Assembly (NCBI RefSeq): GCF_025997855.1
Contig: NZ_AP026563.1
Location: forward strand, 245,633 to 309,632
Reading direction: 5' to 3'
Length of the DNA: 64,000 nucleotides
Source: Deinococcus aetherius
Lineage (GTDB): Bacteria; Deinococcota; Deinococci; Deinococcales; Deinococcaceae
Positions 26,869-35,286 of the stretch are shown here, one piece after another (the first letter of the stretch is position 1; each line of letters opens with the position of its first letter). A program made the position numbers and the translations under genes. The notes under the pieces were generated by a model. The model had not been told where the DNA came from and did not search any database. It worked only from the letters and a program-made list of their open reading frames with translations.

Positions 26869-27942
26869 ATGGACAAGACGATCCTGCTGGGCGACCTCAC
26901 CGCCCTGCGCCCCAGCCACCCTGGCGTGACCGACTTCCTGACCGGGAAGTTCGTGATTGCCGGAACCGGACACCGGCCCGACAAACTCGGTGGGTTCAGC
27001 CTGGAGGCGCTCGAAGCGCTCATTGAAGTTGCCAGGGGTTACCTCCTCAAGCTCAGGCCCGACGTCGTCATCACGGGAATGGCGCTCGGCTGGGACACCG
27101 CCCTGGCGGCCGCCGCTCTCGGGCTGCGGATTCCCTACGTCGCCGCCTTGCCGTTCCCCCGCCAGGCCTCGCGCTGGCCGCAACTCGACCAGGAACGCCA
27201 CCTCGGTCTCCTGAAGCGTGCCGCGCTGGTGGTCTGTGTGGGTTCGGACGACCTGGCCGATGCGGACATCCGCTCGGCGATGCAGTGGCGCAACGAGTTC
27301 ATGGTCGACCATGCTCACCTGCTCCTCGCGTGTTTCGACGGCAGCGCCGGTGGCACCGCGGGCTGCGTCAAGGACGCCGTGGAGCAGGGCAAAACAGTCG
27401 TCAACACCTACCGGAAGTGGGAAGAGGTGACACGCCCGATGCAGGCCGAGCAGGTCGTGCCCACCGCGACAGTTCACCACCCCGAGTTCGGCAGTGGTGT
27501 TCTGCGCGGCAAGACCGAGATGAAGCACGGCCCGTGCCTTATCGTGGATTTCGAGCGTTGCACCGCCATCGTCCCTGAGGCGAGCGTGCGTGGGCAGGTG
27601 AGGGCAGCCTTGGAAGAAGACCTTCCGCAGATCGTCCACCCGAAGTTCGGAGAAGGCACTGTTCTCCAGAAGGTCGTCACCGTGCTGGGCGAGATGACCC
27701 GGGTGTCTTTCGAGATTGGAACCCGGACGCTTTTGACCCCCACGGAACGACCCACGAGCCATCCCCTCCGCGAGCGCGCGCCAAATCCCCTGGCCTTCGA
27801 GATCGGGCAACAGGTGGCCCACCCCATTTACGGACGGGGTGACATCCTCGCCGTCAGCTCGACCGCGCTGGGAGAAGCCGCGACCGTCGCTTTCCCGAGC
27901 AGCACCCAGAAACTCCTGATGACCAGCCTCCAGCCGGTCTAG
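26869..27942 (+). CDS. SLOG-family protein fused to three Tudor-like (UvrD/PcrA-C-type) repeats
   Basis: A 357-residue protein. Residues about 25-185 form a Rossmann-like SLOG domain (DUF1273/YspA type): GTGHRPDKLGG, DVVITGMALGWDTALA, IPYVAALPF..Q...WP, LVVCVG. SLOG proteins (DprA relatives) bind nucleotides or DNA. The C-terminal half holds three repeats of V.HP.(F/Y)G.G......(V/L).F, at VHHPEFGSGVL, VHPKFGEGTVL and VAHPIYGRGDIL, like the small beta-barrel at the end of UvrD/PcrA helicases, which contacts RNA polymerase. The fusion is unusual. Start ATG 26869 follows an AAGGAG site. Confidence 0.65.
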   Translation: MDKTILLGDLTALRPSHPGVTDFLTGKFVIAGTGHRPDKLGGFSLEALEALIEVARGYLLKLRPDVVITGMALGWDTALAAAALGLRIPYVAALPFPRQASRWPQLDQERHLGLLKRAALVVCVGSDDLADADIRSAMQWRNEFMVDHAHLLLACFDGSAGGTAGCVKDAVEQGKTVVNTYRKWEEVTRPMQAEQVVPTATVHHPEFGSGVLRGKTEMKHGPCLIVDFERCTAIVPEASVRGQVRAALEEDLPQIVHPKFGEGTVLQKVVTVLGEMTRVSFEIGTRTLLTPTERPTSHPLRERAPNPLAFEIGQQVAHPIYGRGDILAVSSTALGEAATVAFPSSTQKLLMTSLQPV

Positions 27943-27998
27943 TTCCAGCAAGGGCCAACTTCCCCCGGGCCACCCGCGCGTCCTCAGCCTCCAGTTCA

Positions 27999-28027
27999 CC
28001 GGGGGCGCGGCGCGACAGCGACCCCCG
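27999..28027 (+). promoter_or_regulatory. CCGGGGG hairpin leader before 28043
   Basis: CCGGGGG (27999-28005) against CCCCCG (28022-28027), inner CGCGACAGCG. AAGAGGAG and ATG 28043 follow. Same plan as at 26508 and 26825. Confidence 0.5.
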
Positions 28028-28042
28028 AAGAGGAGTACCCAC

Positions 28043-29386
28043 ATGGCCACCGCCACCCTGACCTCCAAGCTCAACAGCCGTACCGCCGCTCCTGCCTTCA
28101 CCACTCCTGCGGACGACTTCGAACTCGCCCGCCGCACCGCCGAACAGGACTTCGTTCTGCTCAGTGATGGGGAAACGCTCCGGCTTGCGGGCATCCTGGC
28201 GAGCGAGGACAGCACGGCACTCCAGAAGGAATACGCCTACACGCTGCTGCACCGCGCGCTCAGTCCTATCGCACTGCTGGCGGCACGTGAACAGGCAGGC
28301 AACTTCGTCAGCTTCTCTGCCGCCCACAGCGCCGCGCTGATCAGCCTCTGGCGTGTCGTGCACCGCTGGGACCCCAAGCGAGGCATGAGACTCTCCGCCT
28401 TCGTGCGCTTCACGCTGCCGGTCGAGCTGGAACGTGAACGCAAGGAAGCTGAAGCTATCAGCCGCAGCGACTGGTCTCATATCGCAGTCAGGGCGGCGAT
28501 CCACGAGATCATTCAGAGCGGCCATAACCGCCCCTTCATGACTGCCTACAGCGACGCCCAGGGTGAAACCCTTGCCCCCCTGCTCCGCCGTCCCGGTCTC
28601 CCCGCCCCGCTCGTGCTCCGCTTCCCGGCCCACACCACCGTCAGCCTTCAAGCGGGCCTCACGGTGCGGACTCCCCCGGAGAAGGTCGAGAACGGTGATG
28701 GCAAACCCCAGCTCAACCCGCTGCTGTCCTGGTTCTCCGGCCACAAGTCCATCACGGTGAGGACCTTTCCCAAGCCTCGCAACTGGCCACGCAAGACCAC
28801 GCGTGCCAGGACCGGGTACAAGGTGAGGCAGTTGCAGGACGCGGGTGAAGCCTTCCGCTCCACCGTGTTCGGCAGCAAGTTCACCTCCCGCTTGATGCAG
28901 ACGCGCGTCTTCAGTCGTCCTCCACGACCCATCCGTGAGGAGGACGTCACGCCCCGCATGGTTCAGGACGTGATGCGCCAGAACCGCAAGCTCAAAGGTC
29001 AGCCCTTCGACGAGCAAGCCTGGAGCGTCATGCGAATCGGAGCCCTGATGGACGAGCTGTACACCATCACCTCCTATGACGTCACCATTCAGGACGACGA
29101 AGGAGATGAAACCCGCTTGGTCGATTTCCTTGCCGCCCCCGATCAGGACGACGAGGAGTTCCCTGAAGAAGAGTTCGATCCCGAGCAGTTGCAAGACGCC
29201 GCACGGATCACTGAACGCCTTCAGAAAACGGGACTGTGGGAGATCGCGATGAAGATCCCCCTGCACAGGTTCCTGCTCGCCTACCGCGCTGGCCGCCCCG
29301 GGTTCTGCACGCTGTGCTCCCGGTACGGTATTCGCGTCAGGCACGCCACCGAGATCATGGGGGCCATCGAAGCGACCCTTCGCTGA
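28043..29386 (+). CDS. Divergent sigma-70-like protein
   Basis: A 447-residue protein. Residues about 95-135 (SAALISLWRVVHRWDPKRGMRLSAFVRFTLPVEL) match the core-binding helices of sigma-70 region 2 (W/L..AV..FDP.RG..FS.YA). Residues about 345-390 (SYDVTIQDDEGDETRLVDFLAAPDQDDEEFPEE) match the region 3-to-4 link (SLD.P...GD..L.D.L.D....PEE). The long middle (about 145-300) is unlike known sigma factors, and the region-4 helix-turn-helix is reduced. It is a candidate plasmid-specific sigma factor; that function is inferred. It has a hairpin leader and its own terminator. Confidence 0.5.
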   Translation: MATATLTSKLNSRTAAPAFTTPADDFELARRTAEQDFVLLSDGETLRLAGILASEDSTALQKEYAYTLLHRALSPIALLAAREQAGNFVSFSAAHSAALISLWRVVHRWDPKRGMRLSAFVRFTLPVELERERKEAEAISRSDWSHIAVRAAIHEIIQSGHNRPFMTAYSDAQGETLAPLLRRPGLPAPLVLRFPAHTTVSLQAGLTVRTPPEKVENGDGKPQLNPLLSWFSGHKSITVRTFPKPRNWPRKTTRARTGYKVRQLQDAGEAFRSTVFGSKFTSRLMQTRVFSRPPRPIREEDVTPRMVQDVMRQNRKLKGQPFDEQAWSVMRIGALMDELYTITSYDVTIQDDEGDETRLVDFLAAPDQDDEEFPEEEFDPEQLQDAARITERLQKTGLWEIAMKIPLHRFLLAYRAGRPGFCTLCSRYGIRVRHATEIMGAIEATLR

Positions 29387-29449
29387 GCCTTCTTCCAGAA
29401 GTTCCACCCCGCAACCTCCTGCTGGTTGCCAACGCGTACTGCTCGCGTC

Positions 29450-29486
29450 GCCCTTCAATCTTCGGATTGTCGGGCAACTTTTTTTG
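29450..29486 (+). terminator. Rho-independent terminator after 28043
   Basis: GCC...CAATC-TTCG-GATTG...GGC (29450-29475), with a UUCG tetraloop, followed by AAC and seven or more T. Confidence 0.75.
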
Positions 29487-29502
29487 GGTTCCTTGAGGGG
29501 AC

Positions 29503-29532
29503 TTGACAGCGGCACCAGGGTGTTGAGAAGGT
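29503..29532 (+). promoter_or_regulatory. Sigma-A-type leaderless promoter of 29539
   Basis: TTGACA at 29503-29508, 18-nt spacer, GAAGGT at 29527-29532, ATG at 29539. The -10 box is at -12 to -7 of the start codon. A standard -35 box instead of the TCCAACC element. Confidence 0.5.
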
Positions 29533-29538
29533 CCGGGT

Positions 29539-30264
29539 ATGGACGAGCAGAAGATCATCACGCGGTACCTGCAGGAATACGGTCTGCTGGGGGTCTACAT
29601 CGACCACACGCCGCACGGGGACTACCCGCTGCTGCATCTCCGGGGGCGGCTGGACCTGGACCTGCTCACCCTGACCCCTCACCTCGGCCGGGCGGCGGCG
29701 CAGACAGGCACGCTGGCTGGCCTGTGGGCGGGGGAGCAGGTCGGCGTTCACACAGCACATCCCGGTGCCCTCGAGATCGAGACCTCCCATCCGGAGCTCG
29801 CGAACCTGATGCGTCAACACGTCACCAACGCGGCCCAGGACATCCAGCGGGCCTTTCGTCTGGGCGACCTCCTGGAGGGGCCGGACCACGGGCTGGAAAG
29901 CCTGACGTTGCTGGCCGAGCACCCGGAATGGGAGGAACCGTTGGACCTTTCCCCACAGCTCGCCACGAGGGCGCCACGTGAAGGAGGCCCGCAAAGCCTC
30001 TCACGGGACGAGCGGCTCGACCGGGCCCGGGCCCTGCGGGGCCAGACGGTTATGGATACCTTCGACGTGCGGGCGCTGCGGCAGGCGGAAGCCGAGCAGG
30101 AACGCGTGTTGCTGCACTTCCCGCCCCCCCGGGACAGTGAGCAGGACCCGGAACCTCGCCTCTCCGACGAGGACGTCCAGGCGCTCGCGCGGCAAGAACG
30201 CCTGCTGCGGGTGGAGGGTGCGGCCGGGCCGGGGGACCGGCTGGAGGACGACCTGCACTTCTGA
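29539..30264 (+). CDS. Unknown 241-residue protein
   Basis: The N-terminal 95 residues are alpha/beta (ITRYLQEYGLLGVYIDHTPHGDYPLLHLRGRLDLDLL). A helical part with Leu-rich repeats follows (LANLMRQHVTNAAQDIQRAF), and the C-terminal 90 residues are acidic and probably disordered. No family recognised. It lies just before the secretion operon and may be a chaperone-like or regulatory factor; nothing in the sequence proves this. Confidence 0.5.
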   Translation: MDEQKIITRYLQEYGLLGVYIDHTPHGDYPLLHLRGRLDLDLLTLTPHLGRAAAQTGTLAGLWAGEQVGVHTAHPGALEIETSHPELANLMRQHVTNAAQDIQRAFRLGDLLEGPDHGLESLTLLAEHPEWEEPLDLSPQLATRAPREGGPQSLSRDERLDRARALRGQTVMDTFDVRALRQAEAEQERVLLHFPPPRDSEQDPEPRLSDEDVQALARQERLLRVEGAAGPGDRLEDDLHF

Positions 30265-30273
30265 AGCGAGGCG

Positions 30274-30303
30274 TCCAACCTGACCTGCACACATGCTGGG
30301 AAC
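30274..30303 (+). promoter_or_regulatory. TCCAACCTGRCC-type promoter, leaderless, for 30304 operon
   Basis: TCCAACCTGACC at 30274, CATGCT at 30292-30297, GTG start at 30304, exactly 30 nt after the first T. Confidence 0.7.
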
Positions 30304-30624
30304 GTGAGCACTAGGCTTCTCCGGATCACCCGCCCAGCGCCGCTGCTGCCGACCGAGTGCGCCCTGCAGAGTGAGGATGAACTCTCCTCGCATCTCCGGG
30401 CGCACATCGTGGCCTTTACGGCTGTGTCCGAGGCGCAGGCGCTCGCGCGGGCCCTCTGGTCGCAGGGGGAGGTCAGGGACAGCCTGACCCGAACGCATTA
30501 CCTCTGCCGGGAGGCGACGGGGGAGCTGACGGCCTGCCCGCACTGCGACCAGGCCGTGCCCGAGGTGGTGCACGGCGGGGTGAAAAGCGCCTGGTGCTCG
30601 TGCCTGCAAGGAGAATGGCTATGA
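30304..30624 (+). CDS. Unknown protein with C-terminal zinc-ribbon-like cysteines
   Basis: GTG 30304 starts 106 residues. The last 40 contain C-REATGELTA-CPHC and a final CSC, which could form a zinc knuckle. The TGA overlaps the ATG of the lipoprotein gene (ATGA). First gene of a four-gene operon with VirB7-like and VirB9-like products. Confidence 0.55.
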   Translation: MSTRLLRITRPAPLLPTECALQSEDELSSHLRAHIVAFTAVSEAQALARALWSQGEVRDSLTRTHYLCREATGELTACPHCDQAVPEVVHGGVKSAWCSCLQGEWL

Positions 30625-31016
30625 AAAGATCGCTGCTGCTCCCGCTGACCCTCGCGCTCACAGCGTGTGAGGCGGCGGGCTCCGGTTTCGAGAATCCCTT
30701 CGGCGCTCCCCAGGTCCCGGCCCTGACCCTGAGCGTGACGCCCCCCACGCTCACCCTCGCACCCGGCGCCACGGCACACGTCGGCGTCTTTGCCTTCAGT
30801 GGGAGCGTCGCCCTAGGGACACCCGCGCTCGAACCGGTCGAGATCGCGGGGATCCGCGCGATCCCGGACGCCAGCGGCATGACCGTCAGCGTGAGCGGGA
30901 GTGCCATCCTCGGCAGCTACAGCCTGCCCATCCGGGGCCTCTCCAGTCGAGGGCAGGGCCAGACCGTGCTCGACGTCGTGGTGGGGACCCAGCAGGCCGG
31001 GGGGTCGGGCCAGTGA
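30621..31016 (+). CDS. Lipoprotein, VirB7-like position
   Basis: 131 residues with a lipoprotein signal, MKRSLLLPLTLALTAC, lipidated Cys16. The mature part is beta-rich, resembling a small Ig-like domain (LTLSVTPPTLTLAPGATAHV ... ILGSYSLPIRGLS). It lies directly before the VirB9-like gene, as VirB7 does in type IV systems, but is longer than usual VirB7. Coupled at both ends (ATGA, GTGA). Confidence 0.65.
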   Translation: MKRSLLLPLTLALTACEAAGSGFENPFGAPQVPALTLSVTPPTLTLAPGATAHVGVFAFSGSVALGTPALEPVEIAGIRAIPDASGMTVSVSGSAILGSYSLPIRGLSSRGQGQTVLDVVVGTQQAGGSGQ

Positions 31017-32254
31017 ACGGCGTGCGTTTCCTGCTCGCCTGCCTGGGGCTGCTGCCCGCAGGGGCCCTCGCCTCGACCAACCCCTACCTGGGAAACAGCA
31101 GCACGCGGACGTACTACCTCGCCGAACTTGAGGACTGCCCGGGGAAGCTGGACATGCAACCCGGTGACCTGTGGACCCTCACCTTTCCCGACAAGCTGGC
31201 GGACGCCTTCGTGACCCGCAACGGCCTCGTCGAGCGTCGCTTGCAGGACAACCGTCTGATCATCGCCGTCGTGGGGCCCAGTGGCAGCACTCCGGCACTG
31301 GTCCTGACCGAGGACGGCCGGGCCCCGCTCTTCAGCATCACCATCCAACCCGGCCCCGGGGGACGGAACAAAAGCGTCATCGTCAAGCCCGGTCTTCCAC
31401 CGGGCGGCTCCAGGTGTGGGGCCGCGGGCAGCGCGGCGCCACGCGCGGGGGCGGTGGCCAAGGCCACGACGCCCACCCCCGTGGTGAGGTCTGCTCCAGC
31501 CCCGAGCCGCCCGACCACCGCCACCGTTCGCCCGCCCGTCGCCACGCCGCCGCCCGCCGGGAGGGCCATCACCCCGTCCACCCGTCCGCCCGTCAGGGAC
31601 GCCGCCCGTGTGCCCGTGACCGCTGCGACTTCCACCCCGGCCAGGGCGGCCTCTGCCCCGGCGCCCGCGAGAACCACCGCGCGTGCGGTCACGCCACCGA
31701 CGCTGCCTGCCCCGGCCAGTCCCACGCGGGCGAGTTCCCGCCCGGCTCCTGTGGTGGTTCCCACCCGTACGGTTGCGGCACCGCCGGTTTCTGCCTCCAC
31801 CCCCTCCACCCGACTGACGGCCAATGCAGTCCCGGCCACACCCCTTTCCCGCGTAGCTGCGACACCACTGGCCTCTGCCCCGGCCAGACCCGTCCGGATG
31901 GCCCCCACTCCGGTGCTGCCCCCCTCCGCCAAGCGTCTTCCCGTGTCCATTCGGACCCAGGGGCCTGGGGCACTGCGCGTCTGGGTGGTGACCGGGCAAA
32001 AGCAGCGGGGCGTCCTGACGTTCACGCTGAGCAACTCGCTGGACTCGGGCGTGGTCCTGAGGCGGGAAGACCTGCACGTGGCTCAGGCCTCGGGAAGTGG
32101 GAGCGGCGCGCTGGTCATCCCGGCCGGACAGACGCTGACCTTCGACGTCGCGCTAGAGGGTCCCCTGCCGCCCGTGCTCGGACACCTCACCTGGTCGGGA
32201 AGCGTTGTGGGAAGCAGGGAGGGCTTCGAGATCAGCGCCCTGCTCGCGCTGTGA
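31013..32254 (+). CDS. Exported VirB9-like protein with long Ala/Pro/Thr linker
   Basis: 413 residues from GTG 31013. Signal peptide (MNGVRFLLACLGLLPAGALA). Residues 25-125: domain homologous to that of the gene at 6380 (LWTLTFPDKLADAFVTRNGL ... NRLIIAVVG..GSTPALVLTEDGRAPLFSITI). A linker of about 170 residues rich in A, P, T and R follows (about 135-300), then a C-terminal beta domain (GALRVWVVTGQKQRGVLTFTL ... GHLTWSGSVVGS). The N-terminal strand pattern resembles VirB9/TrbG; the linker could span the periplasm. Coupled to neighbours by GTGA overlaps. Confidence 0.6.
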   Translation: MNGVRFLLACLGLLPAGALASTNPYLGNSSTRTYYLAELEDCPGKLDMQPGDLWTLTFPDKLADAFVTRNGLVERRLQDNRLIIAVVGPSGSTPALVLTEDGRAPLFSITIQPGPGGRNKSVIVKPGLPPGGSRCGAAGSAAPRAGAVAKATTPTPVVRSAPAPSRPTTATVRPPVATPPPAGRAITPSTRPPVRDAARVPVTAATSTPARAASAPAPARTTARAVTPPTLPAPASPTRASSRPAPVVVPTRTVAAPPVSASTPSTRLTANAVPATPLSRVAATPLASAPARPVRMAPTPVLPPSAKRLPVSIRTQGPGALRVWVVTGQKQRGVLTFTLSNSLDSGVVLRREDLHVAQASGSGSGALVIPAGQTLTFDVALEGPLPPVLGHLTWSGSVVGSREGFEISALLAL

Positions 32255-32772
32255 ACCAGGGCTCTATTCGGGCCGCACTGCAACGCCTCCTCGTGTGGCG
32301 AGCCGTGCGGCCCGGTTCCGCGCTGTTGCCCGTTCCGACAGACACGTTGGAACAAACGGGGCTCGCCATGCGGGTTCCCACCGCCATCGGTCCGGGCCTC
32401 ACTCTTTCCCGGCAGGCGCGGCAGTGGTTGGAGGTCTGCCCCGCCGTCACGAGTGAGACGGTGGTCGCCAACGCCCTATACCTGCAAGACGCCGTGCCGG
32501 CCCTCACCGCGGCGGGCTACCGCGACCTGCGGCCCGGTCGGGGCATCTTCCTGGTGACGACCGGGCCGGGCGGCGCGCCCTGTCCGGTGCTCGGGCGCTT
32601 CACCAACGGGGGGTACAGCGGCAGGCGTGTGCGCGAGCACGTCGAGCGGCTGGAGCCGGACCTGCTGAGCGGACGTGCCCGGCTGGTCGTCGTTCACCCG
32701 GACCTTACCCGGTTGTCCTACCGGCACCCGCGGCTGCAGTTGCTGCACGTCCCACCGAGGTGGTCGTCGTGA
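32251..32772 (+). CDS. Unknown protein, 173 residues
   Basis: GTG 32251 overlaps the stop of the VirB9-like gene. The protein starts MNQGSIRAALQRLLVWRAV and ends with RARLVVVHPDLTRLSYRHPRLQLLHVP, an alpha/beta segment. No motif known. It is the last gene of this operon and its 3' end overlaps the convergent gene at 32705 by 68 bp. Confidence 0.5.
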   Translation: MNQGSIRAALQRLLVWRAVRPGSALLPVPTDTLEQTGLAMRVPTAIGPGLTLSRQARQWLEVCPAVTSETVVANALYLQDAVPALTAAGYRDLRPGRGIFLVTTGPGGAPCPVLGRFTNGGYSGRRVREHVERLEPDLLSGRARLVVVHPDLTRLSYRHPRLQLLHVPPRWSS

Positions 32773-33319
32773 TGTCCACGACCAGAAAGCTCCGCCCGGC
32801 ACCGCCGTGGCGCTCGGCGAGGTGCGCGGTGCGGGCACGGGAAGGCGTGCCCCAGACCAGGCCCTGGAAGGTTCGCCGGTCGCTGAAGGCCCGGAACTTC
32901 TCACGGGTGATCGCCGGAGGGTACCCGCCGTCGTACTCCACCGCGACGACCTGACCGCCCGGTTTGCGCCACAGGGCGTCCGGGCGGGAGGTACCGTGGC
33001 CCTGCGCCCGGTTCCACTCCTGCCGGGGTGCCCCGAGCAGGTACCTGAGTTCCGCCGTGCTGGCATCGTGTGCGAGGCTCCAGGCGGGCTCCCAGAGCAG
33101 CCGCTCGGGCTCTCGGGCGATGAAGGTGGTTCTCTTGATCGGAGAACTGTTCGACAGAGGCTTGAACTGCACCTCGCGATGCGGAAAGTGCGAGAGGACT
33201 GTTTCCTCCCGCACCTCGTAGTGCCGGACCACCTGAGCGAGGGTCAGGACCCGGTCCACCTCCAGGGCCAGCGCCACCTGCCTCACGCGGACAGGGGCAG
33301 GGGTGAACTTACTGCCCAT
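32705..33319 (-). CDS. PD-(D/E)XK-like protein downstream of virB10-like gene
   Basis: 204 residues from ATG 33319, which overlaps the stop of the VirB10-like gene. The core HGTSRPDALWRKPGGQVVAVEYDGGYPPAITREKFRAF shows Asp, then V-E-Y-D at the catalytic strand, with a Lys one helix later, as in replication-relaxation or VRR-like nucleases. The N-terminal half has a helical, HTH-like part (LTLAQVVRHYEVREETVLSHF). Possible role in DNA processing for transfer, in place of a recognised relaxase; inferred only. Confidence 0.5.
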   Translation of the reverse strand: MGSKFTPAPVRVRQVALALEVDRVLTLAQVVRHYEVREETVLSHFPHREVQFKPLSNSSPIKRTTFIAREPERLLWEPAWSLAHDASTAELRYLLGAPRQEWNRAQGHGTSRPDALWRKPGGQVVAVEYDGGYPPAITREKFRAFSDRRTFQGLVWGTPSRARTAHLAERHGGAGRSFLVVDITTTTSVGRAATAAAGAGRTTG

Positions 33320-35225
33320 TCCCCCCACTGTTCCGGCGCACCACGATTTGCAGCGTCGTTCCCTTCGGCAATTCGGCGACGTTCACGAAAGACGCCTTGC
33401 CTTCGGGAAGTTGCAGCGATCCCAGGGTGTTTGCCCCCGTGATCATCCAGAAGTTGGGCGTGTTGGCAGCGCTGGAGGTCACCACGCTGCCTGTCCCGCC
33501 GACCCCGGTCTGGACCGTGACGTTCCGTTGGTTCACCATTGCGTCCACGAAGGCTTTCGCGCCGCCGAAAAAGCCCGACATCAGGGACGACACGAGGTTC
33601 GGGGCTGTGGGTTTGACCTGCGTTCGCACTCCTGGCAAGCCGTCGGGGCCGTAGGCGTCCGCCTCCAGGGGGTACTCGCGGTTCCCCTGCAACACGGTGT
33701 CGAAGGTCATCTGAATCCGGCCCTGAGCGTCGAGTTGAGGCGTTCCGCGCCAGGTCGCCCCGTCCTCGGTCTCCGCGTAGACCAACAGGCCGCTGGCAAC
33801 ACCCTGAACCGCCAAGGCCCCCACCAGCAGCTTGGCGGCCAGCGGCCGCCCCACCGGGTAAGGTGCGCGAGCTTCCGCCGCTGGGGTCGGCGCCGCACTT
33901 TCGGCGGCACCCTGGAGCGCAGCGGCACCCGTCCCGGTCATGCCACTGAGGCTGTAGGAGGACGCCGTGCTGATTCCCGCTCCCGGGGACGTGGTGGCCT
34001 CGGACGTTGAACTCCCCTGCATGGAGAGCAGCCCCAACGCCTGGGTGCTGTTCTGCGCCACCGGGGGACGCCGGTCGCTCTGTTCCTGTGCGCCGGACGC
34101 CGTGGACGCGGGCGCGCCTCCTCCCTGGGCAGCAGCCAGGCTGACCAGCCTGGGAGGAGTAGGTTCCGCTGCTGCCGTGCTGCTCAGCCCGTAGCGGGCG
34201 GAACTTGAAGAGTTGCCGGGCTCCGGAGTCGCGGTTGCCGCACCGGCGTTCGTCGAACTCAGCCCGTAGCGGCGCGGTGCCTCGCCGGACGTATTCTGGG
34301 CGGCGCTGCCGCTCAGCGCCCACGGACGCGCCTCGCCGCCGGCCGTCCCACTTCCCGACGTGTCCCGCGAACCGCTGAGCGCCGGAGGAGCCTGCACCGC
34401 CTGGTCCTTCGGCGGGCGGGGATGGAGCGGCGTTCCCTGGGGTGAAGTCTGGCGAATGATGACCGGTGCGCTCACCCGCGGGGCAGGTCTGAACGCCGGG
34501 GTCGACTGGCCCACCTGCCCTGACGTGGATCCGCCCATCCCAGTCGGGTCCTGGGCAGTCGGTGCGGCCCCTCCCACGACCGGGGTACGGTCCACTGCGG
34601 GGCCACCCGAACCGGGTGAAGACGGCGCCCCCGAATCATTCCCTCCCCCTTGCCCTGTCGGGTCTGCTCGGTCATCCACGCGGGGCTCGTCTTCCTGCGG
34701 GTGGATCGTGTCGGTGGGGACCGTATCCCCCGGTGCAGGCACCGCGTCGCCGTGGACGGCCGGTGTGGGCTGCGGTGAGGGCACCGCTGCCTCATTGGCT
34801 GGTACCACCGGGTGCTGGCCGTCCGTCCGGCTGGCGCTGGCCTTGTCCCCGGAAGGCACCAAAACGTAGAACGCCACGGCCGCGGCCGCTCCCGCCCCGA
34901 GCAGCACGTTCCGCACCAGGGCCGTGTTGGGCGCCTCGTCACCATTGACCGTCTTTTTCTGGAAGGGGGCCTTGAGCCAGCCGCGCACTCCCGTACGTGC
35001 GGTGGCGCGTGTGGCCTGGCGCTCGACCAGCTCGCTGCTCAGCAGCTCGTCCGGGTCGTATCTCAACCCCGAGAAGTCCTGCGCCAGGCCCGGGTCCTTG
35101 AGGTTGAGCTCACGCACCAGCGCTCCCCATTCCTCCGAATCGGGAGGTGGCAGGTGCTCCACGTCCACACCGTGGTTCACAAGCTTGGGCCGCAACGCTT
35201 CCAGCCGTTCCTGATCGATCTGCAT
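33309..35225 (-). CDS. VirB10/TraB-like protein
   Basis: 638 residues. A leaderless ATG at 35225 is 30 nt from the repeated promoter element, so the longer frame to 35327 is rejected. An acidic cytoplasmic N-terminus is followed by one membrane helix (ALVRNVLLGAGAAAAVAFYVLV, about 107-128). A Pro/Ser/Thr-rich linker of about 330 residues comes next. The C-terminal beta domain (YPVGRPLAAKLLVGALAVQG ... GRIQMTFDTVLQGNREYPLEADAYGPDGLPGV) has the order of VirB10. It links the inner and outer parts of the secretion channel. It runs opposite to the virB2-B6 operon from a bidirectional promoter region. Confidence 0.7.
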   Translation of the reverse strand: MQIDQERLEALRPKLVNHGVDVEHLPPPDSEEWGALVRELNLKDPGLAQDFSGLRYDPDELLSSELVERQATRATARTGVRGWLKAPFQKKTVNGDEAPNTALVRNVLLGAGAAAAVAFYVLVPSGDKASASRTDGQHPVVPANEAAVPSPQPTPAVHGDAVPAPGDTVPTDTIHPQEDEPRVDDRADPTGQGGGNDSGAPSSPGSGGPAVDRTPVVGGAAPTAQDPTGMGGSTSGQVGQSTPAFRPAPRVSAPVIIRQTSPQGTPLHPRPPKDQAVQAPPALSGSRDTSGSGTAGGEARPWALSGSAAQNTSGEAPRRYGLSSTNAGAATATPEPGNSSSSARYGLSSTAAAEPTPPRLVSLAAAQGGGAPASTASGAQEQSDRRPPVAQNSTQALGLLSMQGSSTSEATTSPGAGISTASSYSLSGMTGTGAAALQGAAESAAPTPAAEARAPYPVGRPLAAKLLVGALAVQGVASGLLVYAETEDGATWRGTPQLDAQGRIQMTFDTVLQGNREYPLEADAYGPDGLPGVRTQVKPTAPNLVSSLMSGFFGGAKAFVDAMVNQRNVTVQTGVGGTGSVVTSSAANTPNFWMITGANTLGSLQLPEGKASFVNVAELPKGTTLQIVVRRNSGGNGQ

Positions 35226-35255
35226 GGCCGCATCTTCATCTCGGCCCAGGTTGGA
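35226..35255 (-). promoter_or_regulatory. TCCAACCTGRCC-type promoter, leaderless, for 35225
   Basis: Minus strand TCCAACCTGGGCC from 35255, GAAGAT at -12 to -7, ATG at 35225. Faces away from the copy at 35287. Confidence 0.65.
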
Positions 35256-35286
35256 CGCCTGAGCGCAGGGCGCCTCGGCGGCCCCT

